Shown: positions 16,951-26,329, counted from the stretch's first letter. The stretch: DNA of 64,000 nt from Promicromonospora soli (GCF_014653785.1 NZ_BNAS01000002.1:470807-534806); one strand, 5' to 3'. Program-made: numbers and translations. The notes: generated from the letters alone by a model not told the origin.

Positions 16951-19518
16951 ATGTCCAACTCGCGCACCGGCCGGGCTGACGCCGGTGCCGACGTCTCCGA
17001 CGTGGCGCAGACAGTGCCCGAAGAGACCGGCCTCGTCCACGTCGTCGACACCCCGGAGCAGCGCGTGCGGCACCCCCGCGCGCTGGTCTGGATGATCGCG
17101 TGCGCAGTCGGCATCGCGGGCGTCATGTTCCTGTCGGTCGTCGCGCACGGCACCACGGCGGGGGTCACGGAGGACGTCCGGAGCTTCAACGACCTGCTGG
17201 CCGCGATCCTGTTCGTGCCGGTGGCGGTGCTGCAGGGTTTCGTCAGCCTGCTCGCACCGGTCGCCGTGACGATCGAGCTCGGCGTCCGGCGCCTGGGCCG
17301 GCAGATCGTCGAGTCCATCGTCGCGGCCGCCCTCGGGCTGCTGATCGGCGTGCTCACCACGATCCTGGTGCGCTACCTGGGCTCCGACGAGCTCGTGCGC
17401 GGCATGTCGGTGTGGGAGCGCGGCCCCGGGTACGTGCTGACCATCCCGGAGTACGCCGTGGCCCTGACCGCGATGCTCACGGTCGCCGGGCCCGCGACCC
17501 GGCGTCGGACCGTCCGCATCTCGTGGAACCTGATGTTCACCGCCTTGCTGATCGTGCTGATCACGGGCCAGGTGTCGCTGCCCGGTGTCCTTGTCGCGCT
17601 GCTGCTGGGCCGCCTCGCGGGCTCGACCGTGCAGTACGTGTCGGGCATCCGCAGCGAGCGCGCCTACGGACCCGACCTGGTCGAGGCAGTGCGGCGCGCC
17701 GGGTTCGCACCGATCTCGCTGGCCCGCGTGCACGCCCTGTCCGACCAGGGCGACGGCCATGCGTCCGTGTCCGGCCAGGCCGCCGACGCCGCGCCCGACG
17801 ACGACGCGCCCGACCACGGCGCGCCCGACGACCCGGCGGCGCGTGCCCTGGGGCGCGCCGGCGCCAACCGCGTGTACGCCCTGTACTGCGACGACAACGT
17901 GCGCCGAGACGTCATGGTGCTCGACGGCGACCGCCAGGTGGTCGGCCTCATCACGCGCCTGTGGCGGGCCTTGCGCCTGCGCGGCATCGAGGGACGGGCC
18001 GCGATCTCGCTCAAGGCCGTCGCCGAACGCACGGCCCTGCTCTCCTACGCCGCGTCCGCCGCCGGCGTCCGTACGCCCCGGCTCCTGGGGATCGGCGAGT
18101 TCGGCGACTCGATAGCGCTCGTCCTGGAGCACGCGTCCCAGGCCGTCTCGCTCCGTGACCTGCCCGACGACGAGGTGCACGACGACGTGCTCGCCGAGGC
18201 CTGGGACCAGCTCGCCCGTGCACACGCCGTGGGCCTCACGCACCGCGCGCTCACGCAGGACGTCCTGCTCACGCACCGCGACCCCGATGGCAGGCCGCAC
18301 GTCTGGATCACGGGCTGGGAGCAGGGCGACATCGCCTCGTCGCCGCTGTCGCGGCGCCTCGACCTGGTGCAGATGCTCGTGCTCATCGGGCTGCGGGTCG
18401 GCCCGCGCCGCGCCGTCGCCTCCGCGGTACGCGCCCTGCCCGGCGCCGACATCGCCGCGATCGGTCCTCTGATCCAGACGATCGCACTGCCCCGGACCAC
18501 CCGCGAGGAGGTGCGCCGGGTGAAGGGACTCGTCGGGGAGCTGCGAGAGGCCCTGGTGGAGCGCCTGCCCGAGGCCAGCGTGCAGCCGCAGCGCATCTCC
18601 CGGTTCAGCGCGCGCACGGTCCTCACCACGACGCTGATGATCATCGTCGTCGCCGTGGTCGTCACCACCATCAACTTCGAGGAGATCGCCCAGGCGGTGC
18701 GTGAGGCCAACCCGTGGTGGATCGCACTGGCTTTCGCGCTGGTCATCCTCACCTGGCTGGGCGCCGGCCTGACCCTCGTCGCGTTCTCCCCGACCCGCGT
18801 GCCGATCAGCCGGGCCACGCTCACGGCCGCCGCCGGCTCGTTCGTGGCGCTGGCGGCCCCCGCGGGGATCGGTCCGGCGGCACTCAACCTGCGGCTGCTG
18901 ACCCAGCGCGGGGTCTCGATGTCGATGGCCGTCGCCACCGTGGCCCTGGTGCAGGTGTCCCAGTTCGTCGTCACCGTGCTGCTGCTCGTGGGGCTCGCGA
19001 TCTTCACCGGGTCAGGTGCGCTCGTCGAGCTGCCGTCGCCCGCGGTGCTGATCACGCTGGCGGGTGTCGCGCTCGCCGTCGTCGCGACGCTGCTGGTGCC
19101 GCCGGTGCGCCGGTGGGGGCTGGGATTCATCGGGCCGAGGCTGCGCCAGGTGTGGCCACGCCTGGCCCAGATGCTGAGCCACCCGGGCCGCTTGGCGCTC
19201 GGTGTGGCCGGGAACCTCATCATGACGCTCGGCTACATCATCGCGCTGTGGTGCTGCCTCGTGGCCTTCGGGGAGTCGCTCTCGCTGGTCGACATCGCCC
19301 TCGTCAACCTGGTCGGCAACGCCCTCGGCGCCCTCATCCCGACGCCGGGCGGCCTGGGCGGCGTCGAGGGCGCCCTGACGGCCGGCCTGTCGGCTGGGGG
19401 TGTGCCGGCCACCATCGCGTTCTCCGCGACGATCCTGTACCGCCTGTGCACCTACTGGGGCCGCGTCCCGATCGGCTGGGTGGCGATGCGGTACCTGGAG
19501 CGCAAGGGCGACCTCTGA
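16951..19518 (+). CDS. Large membrane protein: LPG-synthase/flippase-like TM domain with internal kinase-like domain
   Basis: An 855-residue protein with three parts. About residues 45-230 are membrane helices (LVWMIACAVGIAGVMFLSVV onwards). Residues about 300-540 resemble an aminoglycoside/ABC1-type kinase (ISLKAVAERTALLSYAASAAGV, LVLEHASQAVSLRDL, GLTHRALTQDVLL, VWITGWEQGD). The canonical HxDxxxxN and DFG are replaced by THRALTQDVLL and TGWEQG, so it may be a pseudokinase. Residues about 560-855 are an UPF0104/MprF-like flippase domain ending with IPTPGGLGGVEGALTAGL. A -10 TAGACT lies 7 nt before ATG 16951, which suggests leaderless expression. It likely binds or translocates a lipid-linked molecule. 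Confidence 0.82.
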   Translation: MSNSRTGRADAGADVSDVAQTVPEETGLVHVVDTPEQRVRHPRALVWMIACAVGIAGVMFLSVVAHGTTAGVTEDVRSFNDLLAAILFVPVAVLQGFVSLLAPVAVTIELGVRRLGRQIVESIVAAALGLLIGVLTTILVRYLGSDELVRGMSVWERGPGYVLTIPEYAVALTAMLTVAGPATRRRTVRISWNLMFTALLIVLITGQVSLPGVLVALLLGRLAGSTVQYVSGIRSERAYGPDLVEAVRRAGFAPISLARVHALSDQGDGHASVSGQAADAAPDDDAPDHGAPDDPAARALGRAGANRVYALYCDDNVRRDVMVLDGDRQVVGLITRLWRALRLRGIEGRAAISLKAVAERTALLSYAASAAGVRTPRLLGIGEFGDSIALVLEHASQAVSLRDLPDDEVHDDVLAEAWDQLARAHAVGLTHRALTQDVLLTHRDPDGRPHVWITGWEQGDIASSPLSRRLDLVQMLVLIGLRVGPRRAVASAVRALPGADIAAIGPLIQTIALPRTTREEVRRVKGLVGELREALVERLPEASVQPQRISRFSARTVLTTTLMIIVVAVVVTTINFEEIAQAVREANPWWIALAFALVILTWLGAGLTLVAFSPTRVPISRATLTAAAGSFVALAAPAGIGPAALNLRLLTQRGVSMSMAVATVALVQVSQFVVTVLLLVGLAIFTGSGALVELPSPAVLITLAGVALAVVATLLVPPVRRWGLGFIGPRLRQVWPRLAQMLSHPGRLALGVAGNLIMTLGYIIALWCCLVAFGESLSLVDIALVNLVGNALGALIPTPGGLGGVEGALTAGLSAGGVPATIAFSATILYRLCTYWGRVPIGWVAMRYLERKGDL

Positions 19519-19540
19519 GCCGCGTCCAGCTGCGAACATG

Positions 19541-19575
19541 CGAAGGCCCGGCCCCTTGGGGGGACCGGGCCTTCG
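19541..19575. terminator. Bidirectional hairpin between the LPG-like gene and hup
   Basis: CGAAGGCCCGGCCCC and GGGGACCGGGCCTTCG pair across a short TTGG-type loop. It lies between convergent genes (stop at 19518 on plus, stop at 19604 on minus), so it can terminate both. Confidence 0.85.
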
Positions 19576-19603
19576 CGTCGCTGTAAAGATCAGCGGCGAA
19601 GCG

Positions 19604-19885
19604 TCACTTCGCGACGGCCTTCTTCAGCAGCGAGCCGGCGCTGATCTTGACACCGAAGTTCGCCGGAATCGAGATCTCCTCGCCGGTGCGCGGGTTGCGG
19701 CCCGTGCGGGCGGCACGCTCGACGCGCTCGGCCGAGAGGAAGCCCGTCACCTTGACGGCCTCGCCCTTGGCGAGCGACTCGATCAGCACCTCCTGGAAGG
19801 CGTTGAGCGCGGCCTCGGCCTCGGTCTTGTTGATCTCAGCCTTGCTGGCGATGGCCGAGACGAGCTCGGACTTGTTGAGCGACAT
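19604..19885 (-). CDS. hup: DNA-binding protein HU
   Basis: A 93-residue nucleoid protein starting MSLNKSELVSAIA. The beta-arm segment has GRNPRTGEEI, the HU/IHF signature, and the length matches HU (90-95 residues). It lacks the long lysine/alanine tail of mycobacterial HupB, so it is the short type. ATG 19885 has AAGGGA about 6 nt upstream; a longer in-frame start at 19906 is less likely. It binds DNA non-specifically as a homodimer. Confidence 0.96.
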   Translation of the reverse strand: MSLNKSELVSAIASKAEINKTEAEAALNAFQEVLIESLAKGEAVKVTGFLSAERVERAARTGRNPRTGEEISIPANFGVKISAGSLLKKAVAK

Positions 19886-20159
19886 GCGGTTCCCTTCTTC
19901 GGTCACGTCGTGCGGCGGTACCCGCCCGACGACGAGGCCCCATACTGCCAGCAGATCGGCAGGAATTCGCGGAGAACGGGCACTTGACCGGCGAGTCGTG
20001 GATAACTTTCTGCTCTCAGAGCACGCGTACCTGTGTACGACCCTGTGGACGACGACGGTGAACCGCCTCCCGGGGCAGTGTCACCCCGCATTATTCGATG
20101 ACTTCCGCAACCCATAGCGGTCTACCGTTCCAGTAGTGCTGCGCTAATGAGAGGAAATC

Positions 20160-21593
20160 GTGGAGAAACCGCCGTCCGAGGTCCCAGCCACCGTCGAGGG
20201 CGCTGTGAACACCGCCGACGAGGCCGCGGAATCCGTCGCACCCACCCCTGAAAACGCACCGCACTCGCGCCGCAACCTCGTCGTGCTGGTGTTCAGCAAC
20301 CTCCTGGCCGGGGTCGGCGTCGCATCCGGTGCCGCCGTCGGCGCGCTGCTCGCCGAGAGCCTGGGTGGCACGTCCATGGCCGGTCTCGCGCAGGCCGTCG
20401 GCGTGCTCGCCGCCGCGGTCGCCTCGATCCCGCTGGCGACACTCGCGCAGCTCCGCGGACGCCGCTGGGCCCTGTCGCTGGGCTACGCGCTGTCCACGGT
20501 CGGCGCGCTGCTCATCGTGACGGCGGCCGTGCTGGGCCAGCTCGTCGTGCTGCTGGTCGGCCTCACGCTCTACGGCGTCGCGAACGCGACCAACCTGCAG
20601 TCCCGGTACGCAGCCGCCGACAACGCCGGTTCGGGCACGCGTGCCCGGACCATGTCGATAGTCCTGTGGTCCACGACCGTCGGCTCGGTCGTGGGACCCA
20701 ACCTCGCGGCGCCGGGCGCGGTCGTAGGCAGCGGGTTCGGCGTGCCCGACCTCGGCGGCCCCTACCTGTTCTCGGTCGTCGCGTACCTCCTGGCCGGGCT
20801 CCTGCTCGCCGCCCTGTACCGGGATCCGGCCGGCGCCGTGGTGGGCCGGGTGACCGGCGGTGGGGCCGCCGGGCACGGGCGGACGACGAGCCGCGCCGTC
20901 GGGCAAGGCCGCGGGCACGACGACGGGGCGCTGCGTGCCGAACCGCGGACCGGCGCCCTCGCCGCGCTGCGGTGGGCGTCGGCGCACCCGCGGGCGCGGT
21001 TCGCCGTGGTGACCACCGCCGTGGCGCACAGCGTGATGATCATGGTGATGGTGATGACGCCCGTGCACATGCAGCACGGCGGGATGTCGCTGCAGCTCGT
21101 CGGCATCGTGATCAGCCTGCACGTGCTCGGGATGTTCGCTCTCAGTCCCGTGTTCGGGTGGCTGGCCGACCGCTTCGGCCCGCTGCGCGTCGCCGTCGGC
21201 GGCATGGTGCTGCAGGGTGCGGCGGTCACCCTCGGGTTCACTGCCGCGGCCCTGACCCCAGCCGCCGGAGTGCATGCCGGGCACGGTGCCACCGGCCCGG
21301 CCATCAACACGGAGGTGCTCACGGCGGTAGCGCTCGTGCTGCTCGGGCTGGGCTGGTCGGCGTGCGTGATCGCGTCGTCGGCGGTGCTGGCGTCCGTGGC
21401 GGAGCCGCACGTCAAGCTGCCGCTGCAGGGCGCGACCGACGCGCTGATGAACTACTTCGGCGCGGGCTCCGCCGCGCTCGCCGGGCCGCTGCTCGCCTGG
21501 GGCGGGTTCCAGGCGGTGAACACGGCCGGCGCGATCCTGCTGGTGCCTGCCGTCGTGACCGTGATCCTGGCCGCCCGGGCGCCGAAGCCCTGA
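20160..21593 (+). CDS. Major facilitator superfamily transporter
   Basis: A 477-residue, 12-helix MFS protein. GTG 20160 has GAGAGGA 4-10 nt upstream. The N-terminal tail is acidic; the loop between helices 2 and 3 has LAQLRGRRWALSLGY, and the middle loop is glycine/arginine-rich. The segment starting HSVMIMVMVMTPVHMQHGG is methionine/histidine-rich. Such a segment is common in this group of exporters, but metal handling is also possible because a CopC-like gene is convergent with it (4-bp gap). The substrate is not known. Confidence 0.85.
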   Translation: MEKPPSEVPATVEGAVNTADEAAESVAPTPENAPHSRRNLVVLVFSNLLAGVGVASGAAVGALLAESLGGTSMAGLAQAVGVLAAAVASIPLATLAQLRGRRWALSLGYALSTVGALLIVTAAVLGQLVVLLVGLTLYGVANATNLQSRYAAADNAGSGTRARTMSIVLWSTTVGSVVGPNLAAPGAVVGSGFGVPDLGGPYLFSVVAYLLAGLLLAALYRDPAGAVVGRVTGGGAAGHGRTTSRAVGQGRGHDDGALRAEPRTGALAALRWASAHPRARFAVVTTAVAHSVMIMVMVMTPVHMQHGGMSLQLVGIVISLHVLGMFALSPVFGWLADRFGPLRVAVGGMVLQGAAVTLGFTAAALTPAAGVHAGHGATGPAINTEVLTAVALVLLGLGWSACVIASSAVLASVAEPHVKLPLQGATDALMNYFGAGSAALAGPLLAWGGFQAVNTAGAILLVPAVVTVILAARAPKP

Positions 21594-21597
21594 CCCG

Positions 21598-22296
21598 TCA
21601 CGGCTTCGGCTTGTCTTCCGGGTTGTCGTTGGGCTTCTCGGCGTCCGGGTCCTCGGGGTCGGGCTCGTTGGCCTGGCGCAGCTTGTCGTTCTCGAGGATC
21701 TTGCGGCGCATCATCACCACGACGCCGAGCACGACGAGCACCGACGCGAGAATCCCGCCGGTCACCGCGAGCCCGCTGAGACCCGCGCCGTCTCCGGCAC
21801 CGGCCAGCTCGGTCGGCATGCTCGGCTGGTCGGTCGCGTCGGCGGGCTGCGCCGCGTCCGGCTGGGCCGTGTCGGTCGGCTCGGCCTCACCCTCCACCAC
21901 GTAGGTGAGCTCGCCTTCGATCGGGTGACCGTCGGAGGAGACGACGTGCCACGCGACGTCGTACTTGCCCGGGGGCAGGTCGGGGGCGAGCTGGGCGGTC
22001 ACCACCTCGTCGGTGACCTGGATGTCGTGGCCCTGCGCCGTGGTGCCGTCGGGGCCGACCAGGGTGACCTCGATGCCCGTGTCGAGCGGCGGCGCGCTGA
22101 AGGTGAGCGAGATGCTCGTCGGCTGCTCGTCGAGCGTGGCGCCGTCCTCCGGGTCGGACGACAGGAGCTGGTCGTGAGCGCTCGCCGGGCCGGCCACCAG
22201 CAAGAGGGCGGCGAACGTCAGGACCGCCGCAAACACAGTGATCACTCGGACGACGAGACGACGGTTCACGGGCCGAGCAACGGAGACAGCAGGCAT
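21598..22296 (-). CDS. CopC-domain (YcnJ/CopC-like) membrane-anchored copper-binding protein
   Basis: A 232-residue protein with an N-terminal signal peptide (VFAAVLTFAALLLVAGPASA) ending at AHDQLLSSDP, so the mature N-terminal His lies at the cleavage site, as in CopC-type copper sites. The domain continues with SISLTFSAPPLDTGIEV and GKYDVAWHVVSSDGHPIEGELTY, whose DGHP supplies a second His. A Ser/Pro/Ala linker leads to a single C-terminal helix (GGILASVLVVLGVVVMM) and a charged tail. -10 TAGGGT lies 6 nt before ATG 22296. It probably binds Cu(II) outside the membrane. Confidence 0.88.
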   Translation of the reverse strand: MPAVSVARPVNRRLVVRVITVFAAVLTFAALLLVAGPASAHDQLLSSDPEDGATLDEQPTSISLTFSAPPLDTGIEVTLVGPDGTTAQGHDIQVTDEVVTAQLAPDLPPGKYDVAWHVVSSDGHPIEGELTYVVEGEAEPTDTAQPDAAQPADATDQPSMPTELAGAGDGAGLSGLAVTGGILASVLVVLGVVVMMRRKILENDKLRQANEPDPEDPDAEKPNDNPEDKPKP

Positions 22297-22317
22297 AACG
22301 GCACCCTACCCGTCCGT

Positions 22318-22378
22318 GTTGTGGGCGTGATCGTTGCAACCTTCTGTCCGTTGTAGGCGCAACGATCGCGCCCACAAC
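22318..22378. repeat. Palindromic repeat A, copy 2 (after nadE)
   Basis: This 61-bp element has GTTGTGGGCGTGATCGTTGC / GCAACGATCGCGCCCACAAC. Read on the minus strand its first 30 bases match copy 1 at 29 positions; the loop is more diverged. It starts 2 nt after the nadE stop (minus strand), where it can act as terminator. Confidence 0.9.
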
Positions 22379-22380
22379 GG

Positions 22381-24456
22381 TCAGGACAACGGGACCTTTT
22401 TCAGTTCTGCCAGCCAGGCCGCGGCCGTCGCGTCCGAGGGCATTCGCCAGTCGCCGCGCGGCGACATCGTGCCGCCCGGCGACACCTTCGGGCCGTTCGG
22501 CAGGGCCGACCGCTTGAACTGCGAGGCGAAGAACCGCCGCACGAACACATCGAGCCAGTGCCGGATCGTCGCCAGGTCGTAGGCGGTGCGCAGCGCGGCG
22601 GGAAAGCCGGGAGGCCAGTCGCCGGCGTCCACCGCACGCCAGGCGTGCCAGGCAAGGAACGCGATCTTGGACGGCCGGTAGCCGCGCCGCAGCACGTGGA
22701 ACAGGGTGAAGTCCTGCAGGGAGTACGGGCCCACCATCGCCTCCGTGGACTGCGGCGTCTCGCCCTCCTCGTGAGGGATCAGCTCGGGCGTGATCTCCTG
22801 CTCGACGATCTCGGTCAGGACGGCGTTGACGGGGCTGCTCGCCTCCGCCGCGAACTGCCCGCTGTCGACGGTCCAGCGGATGAGGTGCTGGATCAACGTC
22901 TTCGGCACGCCCGCGTTCACCGCGTAGTGCGACATCTGGTCGCCCACGCCGTAGGTGCACCAGCCGAGCGCCAGCTCCGAGAGGTCGCCCGTGCCGAGCA
23001 CTATCCCGCCGCGGTGGTTCGCGAGCCGGAACAGATAGTCCGTGCGCAGCCCGGCCTGGACGTTCTCGAAGGTGACGTCGTACTGCTTGGCTCCGTCGGA
23101 GAACGGGTGGTCCAGGTCGCGCAGCATCTGCTCGGCGGCAGGCCGGATGTCGAGCTCCTGGAACGTCACGCCCAGGGACTCGGCGAGCCGGATGGCGCGG
23201 TCCTTCGTCTCCTTGCCCGTCGCGAAGCCCGGCATCGTGAACGCGTGGATGTCGGTGCGCGGCCGGCCCAGCCGGTCCATCGCCTTGGCCGCGACGATCA
23301 GCGCGTGCGTCGAGTCCAGACCACCGCTGACGCCGATCACCACCTTCGGCTGCCCGATGGCGCGCAGGCGCTGCTCGAGCCCGGTGACCTGGATGTTGTA
23401 CGCCTCGTAGCAGTCCAGGGCGAGGCGCTCGGCGTCGTCCGGCACGAAGGGGAATCGGTCCACCTTGCGGCGCAGACCGATGTCGCCCTGCGGCGGGTGC
23501 ACGCTGAACGTGATCTCCCGGAACCCTCCGTTGGTCGAGCCTGTCGAGGCCCCCGCCGCTCCCATCCCCAGCCCGCGCCGGTTGTCGTCGAAGGTGCCCT
23601 GCCGCAGGCGCTCCTGGCGCAGCCTGTCCAGGTCGACGTCGACCACCGTGGCGCGCGCGCCGTCGGGGAACCGCTCGGTCTCGCCGAGCAGGTCGCCGGC
23701 CTCGTAGACCATGGTCTGGCCGTCCCAGGACAGGTCCGTGCTGGACTCGCCCTGGCCGGCCGCCGTGTAGACGTACGCGGCGTTGCAGCGGTAGCTCCCG
23801 CTGCGGACGATCAGACGGCGATCCTCGGCGCGCGCCACGGTGATGGGGCTCGCCGACAGGTTCAGCAGCACCGTCGCACCCGCGAGAGCCGCCAGCGCAC
23901 TCGGCGGTACGGGCACCCACATGTCCTCGCAGACCTCGACGTGGACGTCGAGCCCCGGCACGTCGTCGGCCCGGAAGATGAGGTCCGAGCCGATCGGCAC
24001 CTCCTCACCGAGCAGGGTGAAGGTCCCGCGGTGCTCGTCGCCGGACGCGAACTGCCGCTTCTCGTAGAACTCGCGGTAGTTCGGCAGGTAGGACTTGGGC
24101 GCGACGCCGAGAATCCGCCCGCGGTGCACGACGACGGCGACGTTCAGCAGGCGGCTGCCGACCAGCAGCGGCGCGCCGACGACGAGCATCGTGGTGAGGT
24201 CGCGGCTCGCATCCCGGATGACCCCGAGCGCCTCGAGCACGGCCTCCAGGAGGGTGTCCTGCATGAGCAGGTCGTCGATCGCGTAGCCGCTCAGGCACAG
24301 CTCGGGGAACACCGCGACGGCCACCCCGTCGTCGTGGAGCTGCCTCGCCTGGTCCAGGACCGCTGCGGCGTTGGCCGCGGGGTCTGCGACGGCGACGGGG
24401 ATGGTGCAGGCCGCGACCCGGGCGAACCCGTGGGCGTAGGCGGAGTAGAAGTCCAC
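22381..24456 (-). CDS. nadE: Glutamine-dependent NAD+ synthetase
   Basis: A 691-residue two-domain enzyme that uses glutamine to amidate nicotinic acid adenine dinucleotide to NAD+. The N-terminal nitrilase-like glutaminase has Glu52 (FPELCLSGY), Lys in PKSYLPNYREFYEKR and nucleophile Cys in VEVCEDMW. The C-terminal synthetase has the P-loop GVSGGLDSTHAL and GTGDLSELALGWCTYG. GTG 24456 is chosen because -10 TAGACT lies 7 nt upstream; a longer start at 24546 would overlap the divergent globin gene. Between the domains a half-copy of repeat C is translated in frame (ASTGSTNG, 23531-23550). Repeat A copy 2 follows. Confidence 0.95.
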   Translation of the reverse strand: MDFYSAYAHGFARVAACTIPVAVADPAANAAAVLDQARQLHDDGVAVAVFPELCLSGYAIDDLLMQDTLLEAVLEALGVIRDASRDLTTMLVVGAPLLVGSRLLNVAVVVHRGRILGVAPKSYLPNYREFYEKRQFASGDEHRGTFTLLGEEVPIGSDLIFRADDVPGLDVHVEVCEDMWVPVPPSALAALAGATVLLNLSASPITVARAEDRRLIVRSGSYRCNAAYVYTAAGQGESSTDLSWDGQTMVYEAGDLLGETERFPDGARATVVDVDLDRLRQERLRQGTFDDNRRGLGMGAAGASTGSTNGGFREITFSVHPPQGDIGLRRKVDRFPFVPDDAERLALDCYEAYNIQVTGLEQRLRAIGQPKVVIGVSGGLDSTHALIVAAKAMDRLGRPRTDIHAFTMPGFATGKETKDRAIRLAESLGVTFQELDIRPAAEQMLRDLDHPFSDGAKQYDVTFENVQAGLRTDYLFRLANHRGGIVLGTGDLSELALGWCTYGVGDQMSHYAVNAGVPKTLIQHLIRWTVDSGQFAAEASSPVNAVLTEIVEQEITPELIPHEEGETPQSTEAMVGPYSLQDFTLFHVLRRGYRPSKIAFLAWHAWRAVDAGDWPPGFPAALRTAYDLATIRHWLDVFVRRFFASQFKRSALPNGPKVSPGGTMSPRGDWRMPSDATAAAWLAELKKVPLS
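23531..23550. repeat. Half-copy of repeat C inside nadE
   Basis: TTGGTCGAGCCTGTCGAGGC matches the left arm of repeat C (consensus TGGTCGAGCTTGTCGAGACC). On the nadE strand it is translated as ASTGSTN, in the linker between the glutaminase and synthetase domains. The histidine kinase tail at 27834-27883 carries the same STGST peptide. Confidence 0.8.
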
Positions 24457-24544
24457 GAGGTCGAGTCTATGGATCTGCGCGCTGGGCTCGCCGTGGTGAG
24501 AGTTCGGCCTGTCCGCAGGAGGTCCCGTGCGTAGGCTGATCGGC
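24457..24544. promoter_or_regulatory. Divergent promoter region of nadE and the truncated globin gene
   Basis: -10-like boxes lie 7 nt from each start: TAGACT for nadE (minus strand) and TAGGCT (24532-24537) for the globin. Both imply leaderless mRNAs. An AGGAGG at 24517-24522 lies 4 nt before GTG 24527, so a slightly longer globin start cannot be excluded. Confidence 0.6.
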
Positions 24545-25000
24545 ATGACGCCGGAGCCCTCGCTCTACGACTCACTGGGTGGCATGCCCGCCCTCCGCCG
24601 ACTCAGCGACGCGTTCTACGAACGGGTTCTGGCCGACGAGCTGCTCGCGCCCGTGTTCGCGAACTTCAGCCCGCGCCACGTCGAGCATGTCGCTGTGTGG
24701 CTGGCCGAGGTGTTCAGCGGACCGGCGGAGTTCACGACGTCGCTCGGCGGCCACCAGTCGCTGTTGCACAGCCATCTCGGTCTCGGGATCCGCGACGAGC
24801 ACCGGCAGCGCTGGCTCGAGCTGATGTCGGCGGCCGTAGATGACACCTTCCCGGACTCACCGGACCTGCACGCCCCGCTCATGTCCTACTTCGATTGGGG
24901 CACGGCCATCGCGCAGCAGGTCTCCCAGGACCCGGTCGGCACCGACCTCGGCGACCCAGGCCCGACGCCGCGCTGGGGCCGCGAGGGCTTGCAGACCTGA
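24545..25000 (+). CDS. Truncated haemoglobin (trHb group II-like)
   Basis: A 151-residue small globin. SLYDSLGGMPALRRLSDAFYERVLAD matches the A/B helix start and B-helix Tyr of trHbs, LLAPVFANFSPRHVEHVAVWLAEVFSGP the CD/E region, and HSHLGLGI supplies the proximal His region before the G helix (HRQRWLELMSAAVDDT). Typical roles are oxygen or NO chemistry. ATG 24545 is chosen for its -10-like TAGGCT; GTG 24527 is an alternative. It is divergent from nadE. Confidence 0.88.
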   Translation: MTPEPSLYDSLGGMPALRRLSDAFYERVLADELLAPVFANFSPRHVEHVAVWLAEVFSGPAEFTTSLGGHQSLLHSHLGLGIRDEHRQRWLELMSAAVDDTFPDSPDLHAPLMSYFDWGTAIAQQVSQDPVGTDLGDPGPTPRWGREGLQT

Positions 25001-25085
25001 GGCTGGAGGCGACGTTCTGGCAGAGGTCCGCCCTCGCGACCATCGGCCGCTCGACCGTCTCGTTACCTGGGGCAATGATGTACCC

Positions 25086-26321
25086 ATGACAACCCGCTCC
25101 AGCATCGCCATCACCCATGCCTACGTGGTCCCGGTCGCCGCCGAGCCCATCGAGGACGGGACGGTCCTCATCCAGGACGGCGTGATCACCGCCGTCGGGC
25201 AGGGCGTCGCGATTCCCGAGGGCACCGAGACCATCGACGCCCGGGGCAAGTGGCTCCTGCCGGGATTCGTCGAGGCGCACGGGCACCTGGGCGTCCACGA
25301 GGAGGGCGAGGGGTGGGCCGGCCAGGACACCAACGAGATGACCGACCCCGACGGCTCCGCGCTGCGCGCGCTCGACGCCATCAACGTGGACGACGAGGGG
25401 TTCCGCGACGCGCTGGCCGGCGGCGTGACGACGGCGGTCATCAAGCCGGGTTCGGGCAACCCGATCGGCGGCCAGACCGTCGCGATCAAGACCTGGGGCG
25501 GCCGCACGGTCGACGAGCAGATCGTCAGCGACAGCGTGTCGGTGAAGTCGGCCCTCGGCGAGAACCCGAAGCGCATCTACGGGGACAAGAAGCAGCTCCC
25601 GTCGACGCGCTTGGGTGTCACCAACGTGATCCGCAAGGCCTTCGTCGATGCCCAGAACTACGTAGCGAAGCGCGACGCCGCGGCGGCCGAGGGCAAGCCG
25701 TTCGAGCGCGACCTCGGCAAGGAGACCCTGGCCCGCGTCCTGGCCGGCGAGCTCGCCTGGGACCAGCACACGCACCGCGCGGACGACATCGCGACGGCGA
25801 TCCGCCTGTCGGAGGAGTTCGGCTACCGGCTCGTCATCAATCACGGCACCGACGGCCACAAGGTCGCCGACGTCCTCGCAGAGAAGGACATCCCCGTCAT
25901 CTACGGCCCGATGTTCACCTCGCGCTCGAAGGTCGAGCTCCGCGACCGTTCGATCGTCAACCTGGTCAAGATGGCCGACGCCGGCGTGCGCGTCGCCATC
26001 ACCACCGACCACCCCGTCATCCCGATCAACTTCCTGGTGCACCAGGCGACGTTCGCCCTCCGCGACGGGCTGCCCTGGACCACCGCTCTGGCGGCGATCA
26101 CCTCCAGCCCGGCGTCGATCCTCGGCCTCGACACCCGGGTGGGCACCATCAGGGAGGGGCTCGACGGCGACGTCGTGCTCTGGTCGGGCGACCCCCTCGA
26201 CACCACCGCCCGCGCCGAGCGCGTCTTCATCACCGGCACCGAGGTCTACGCCTGGGACCCGGCCGCCGACGGCGGTCGCGGCGCCGGCCGCGTGGTCGAG
26301 CGCTCGGCGCGCTTCGCCTGA
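25086..26321 (+). CDS. Amidohydrolase (imidazolonepropionase-like)
   Basis: A 411-residue metal-dependent hydrolase. After a beta-sandwich start (AYVVPVAAEPIEDGTVLIQDG), the metal ligands appear as HGHLGVHE (HxH), DQHTHRADD, INHGTDGHK and the catalytic-type Asp in TTDHPVIP. GLDGDVVLWSGDPLD is the usual C-terminal return to the composite domain. There is no signal peptide. ATG 25086 lies 6 nt after AATGAT, a weak -10, so leaderless expression is possible. The natural substrate is not predictable; relatives act on cyclic amides or dipeptides. Confidence 0.86.
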   Translation: MTTRSSIAITHAYVVPVAAEPIEDGTVLIQDGVITAVGQGVAIPEGTETIDARGKWLLPGFVEAHGHLGVHEEGEGWAGQDTNEMTDPDGSALRALDAINVDDEGFRDALAGGVTTAVIKPGSGNPIGGQTVAIKTWGGRTVDEQIVSDSVSVKSALGENPKRIYGDKKQLPSTRLGVTNVIRKAFVDAQNYVAKRDAAAAEGKPFERDLGKETLARVLAGELAWDQHTHRADDIATAIRLSEEFGYRLVINHGTDGHKVADVLAEKDIPVIYGPMFTSRSKVELRDRSIVNLVKMADAGVRVAITTDHPVIPINFLVHQATFALRDGLPWTTALAAITSSPASILGLDTRVGTIREGLDGDVVLWSGDPLDTTARAERVFITGTEVYAWDPAADGGRGAGRVVERSARFA

Positions 26322-26329
26322 GGCCCGCC

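Noticed and set aside
19886-20159. A DnaA-box-like GTGGATAAC near 19998 between hup and the MFS gene
   Set aside because: A single weak match with no cluster and no dnaA or dnaN nearby; not an origin.
24527-24544. GTG 24527 as the start of the globin gene
   Set aside because: It has an AGGAGG but only 4 nt of spacing; the ATG at 24545 fits the leaderless pattern. Not decisively excluded.
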